A DNA stretch of 26,356 nucleotides. Origin: GCA-002790365 sp964486645. GTDB lineage: Bacteria; Bacteroidota; Ignavibacteria; Ignavibacteriales; Ignavibacteriaceae. The notes below the pieces were generated by a model. That model saw nothing but the letters and a program-made list of their open reading frames with translations. It did no database searches and was not told where the DNA came from. Numbering within the stretch: the stretch's first letter is position 1; every line of letters begins with the position of its first letter. Shown here piece by piece: positions 25,171-26,356 of the stretch. The stretch covers positions 1-26,356 of the forward strand of contig CAZAOG010000022.1 of the NCBI GenBank assembly GCA_964486645.1, read 5' to 3'. Made by a program: the position numbers and the translations under genes.

Positions 25171-26079
25171 TTAATATCTGTCCAAATCTTTACCGATTAT
25201 AACCTTCCCGTTAAACCCTCCTTTCCTTATTCCCTCAATCAATTCCTCATCCGTAGCGCCCATTCTGATTATGTGGGTAAGCACAAGTAATTTTGGGTTT
25301 GCTTTTTTTGCAATTCTGCCCAATTCGACATCCGAAGTGTGAAACTCGCGACAGTACCGAGGCCAGAACTCTCCGCCGGGACGGTCTTCCGGGGCAAGAT
25401 ATTTCTCCGAGTAAACTTCGTGAACCAAAATATCCGCTCCTTTTGATGCATCCGTCAATTCTTCGGAAGGACGAGTATCGCCGGAGATTACAATTGATCT
25501 ATCCGGCGTGTCGATTCGAAAGCCGTACGCTTCTTTCAAATTTCCGTGGAGGACGGGGAAGGCTGTTATTTTTACGTTCGAGCTGTCGTAAATTATTCCC
25601 GGATTTATCTCGTGAACGTTTACTTTGTATACTTCGGGTAATTCTTTTTCCAGCCCTTCAATTCTTATTTTTATATCCTCCGAAAATGCGGCAAGTGTAA
25701 GTTTGGTCATTCTCTTCAGTCCTTTAGGTCCGTAAACTTCCAAACGTTTTGTCCTGCGCATTATCCACGAAGTTAAAATTAAATCGGAATAACCGAGGGT
25801 ATGGTCGCTGTGCAGATGTGTAATAAATGCAGCTTCGGGTCCGCTGATTGGCAGCTTCGCGGCGTTCATTCTTCTCATTACTCCGGAGCCGGCATCAAAT
25901 AAGAAAACTCGTTTTCCGTAAGTTACCGCTGTTGCGGGTCCGGATGCTGTCGGACTGGGATAGGGAGTACCTGTACCCAAAAGAATTAATTCTGTTTTCG
26001 GGGTGTTTTTGTTTTGAGCCGGTAGTGAAAGACTCAAAAAAAATGTAACTATGAATATTAGGAGTGTTTTATTAATCAT
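25171..26079 (-). CDS. Secreted metallo-beta-lactamase-fold hydrolase (RNase Z / arylsulfatase AtsA-like)
   Basis: A 302-residue zinc hydrolase with an N-terminal signal peptide ending near SLPAQ, so it acts outside the cytoplasm. Metal ligands are all visible: H88-L-H90-S-D92-H93 (HxHxDH), His178 in PVLHGN, Asp201 in ISGDTR, and His269 in LTHI. The start LILLGTGTPYPSPTASGPAT and the FDAGSG block are shared by RNase Z and the AtsA-like arylsulfatase/phosphodiesterase branch. The signal peptide argues against tRNA processing and for a periplasmic phosphodiesterase, sulfatase or related esterase; the substrate is unknown. It is transcribed away from the right-edge RNA candidate, with the 277-base AT-rich spacer between 26080 and 26356. 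Confidence 0.87.
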   Translation of the reverse strand: MINKTLLIFIVTFFLSLSLPAQNKNTPKTELILLGTGTPYPSPTASGPATAVTYGKRVFLFDAGSGVMRRMNAAKLPISGPEAAFITHLHSDHTLGYSDLILTSWIMRRTKRLEVYGPKGLKRMTKLTLAAFSEDIKIRIEGLEKELPEVYKVNVHEINPGIIYDSSNVKITAFPVLHGNLKEAYGFRIDTPDRSIVISGDTRPSEELTDASKGADILVHEVYSEKYLAPEDRPGGEFWPRYCREFHTSDVELGRIAKKANPKLLVLTHIIRMGATDEELIEGIRKGGFNGKVIIGKDLDRY

Positions 26080-26143
26080 GTTCTAAAGTAATAAAAAATA
26101 ATTCTTTTTATTTATGCATTGTTATTCTAAAAATTTAAATTTA

Positions 26144-26152
26144 TGCTATAAA
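26144..26152 (+). promoter_or_regulatory. Possible extended -10 element for the right-edge RNA
   Basis: TGCTATAAA reads as an extended -10 (TG-n-TATAAA). A transcript would begin near 26159, about ten bases before the first paired base of the structured RNA. No good -35 box at normal spacing is seen: TTGTTA at 26119-26124 is 22 bases upstream of the hexamer, too far. Confidence 0.3.
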
Positions 26153-26158
26153 TGAAAT

Positions 26159-26231
26159 TGATAAAGGTTCCGCTCTGACAATAAGAACCCGGGGGGTTCT
26201 TCCGAAAGGATAGTCAGAGCGGTCGTTTTTT
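26159..26231 (+). ncRNA. Candidate small structured RNA, three-way junction ending in a T-run
   Basis: A perfect 10-bp stem (26170-26179 CCGCTCTGAC with 26213-26222 GTCAGAGCGG) encloses two hairpins. One is AAGAACC/GGTTCTT around a C/G-rich loop (26183-26201). The other is a short CC-GAAA-GG hairpin with a GNRA tetraloop (26202-26209). The outer stem is followed at 26226-26231 by six T. No plus-strand gene lies upstream that would need a terminator, and on the minus strand the T-run is lacking. A short RNA of about 70 nt is the simplest reading; a relic terminator or regulatory leader for a gene beyond the window is the alternative. Confidence 0.4.
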
Positions 26232-26356
26232 AAACTAGTAATATTTATTTTACCCTTTTGGAAAACGTCAAATTCGCTTGAAATTGATTCCTTTATTAAA
26301 TTATAATTTGTAACAAATAAAGAACTTTATCAACGGAAGTCTTAAATCTTTTCCAA

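Noticed and set aside
25293..25700. Plus-strand frame of 135 codons inside the secreted hydrolase gene
   Set aside because: It is Arg-, Leu- and Ser-rich without any motif, and the opposite strand encodes a complete metal-site enzyme.
26170..26222. Hammerhead-type ribozyme at the right edge
   Set aside because: GAAA and a GTC are present, but the required CTGATGA core and strand order are missing.
1..26356. CRISPR array, prophage or insertion sequence
   Set aside because: No regularly spaced long repeats, transposase or integrase-like frames, or phage structural genes were seen.

Overview
The window looks like chromosome from an AT-rich, Gram-negative member of the Ignavibacteria / Bacteroidota-Chlorobiota group. 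This is an inference, with no phylogeny run. It rests on several traits seen together: two PorV/PorQ-type outer-membrane proteins, a secreted Asp-box protein ending in a FlgD-like tail (a layout typical of type IX secretion clients), many SPI and lipoprotein signals, tRNA genes without an encoded CCA, and frequent TTG starts. No phage, insertion sequence, CRISPR array or rRNA was seen.

Layout. The left edge holds the probable last codons of a plus-strand gene, a decamer-repeat spacer, and a minus-strand tRNA-Gly(CCC)/tRNA-Val(TAC) pair with a strong terminator. Next come pdxH with a secreted SH3-like protein, a POT-type MFS transporter, a short palindromic repeat element, and a convergent EamA transporter. 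From 4588 to 12535 eight plus-strand genes run almost without gaps: polysaccharide deacetylase, membrane GT2 glycosyltransferase, radical SAM enzyme, DUF1207-like barrel, M50 membrane protease, lipoprotein, Asp-box/FlgD-tail secreted protein and a PorV-like protein. A second PorV-like gene follows, then a FemAB/GNAT-like transferase and a GT4 glycosyltransferase. A minus-strand methyltransferase overlaps the GT4 gene tail to tail. A GT9 (heptosyltransferase-like) plus glycerate kinase pair follows.

The right third is housekeeping and metabolism. thyA-folA-mutL overlap as one operon (dTMP synthesis, folate recycling, mismatch repair). Next come a B12-dependent acyl-CoA mutase large subunit and a CNNM/CorC-type membrane protein. 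After these lie a broken relic reading frame and a secreted metallo-beta-lactamase-fold hydrolase on the minus strand. The window ends with an orphan, compact, three-way-junction RNA candidate with its own T-run.

How it fits together. The middle two thirds is mainly an envelope programme: glycan building and trimming, outer-membrane barrels and secreted proteins. The items most worth a second look are (1) the five-gene deacetylase/GT2/radical SAM/barrel/protease operon, whose product is unknown; (2) a mutase with Phe80 and Gln198, the isobutyryl-CoA mutase pattern rather than the methylmalonyl-CoA pattern; (3) a MutL whose C-terminal endonuclease metal-site motifs are all altered; (4) the structured RNA at the right edge; and (5) the relic gene at 24941-25147.
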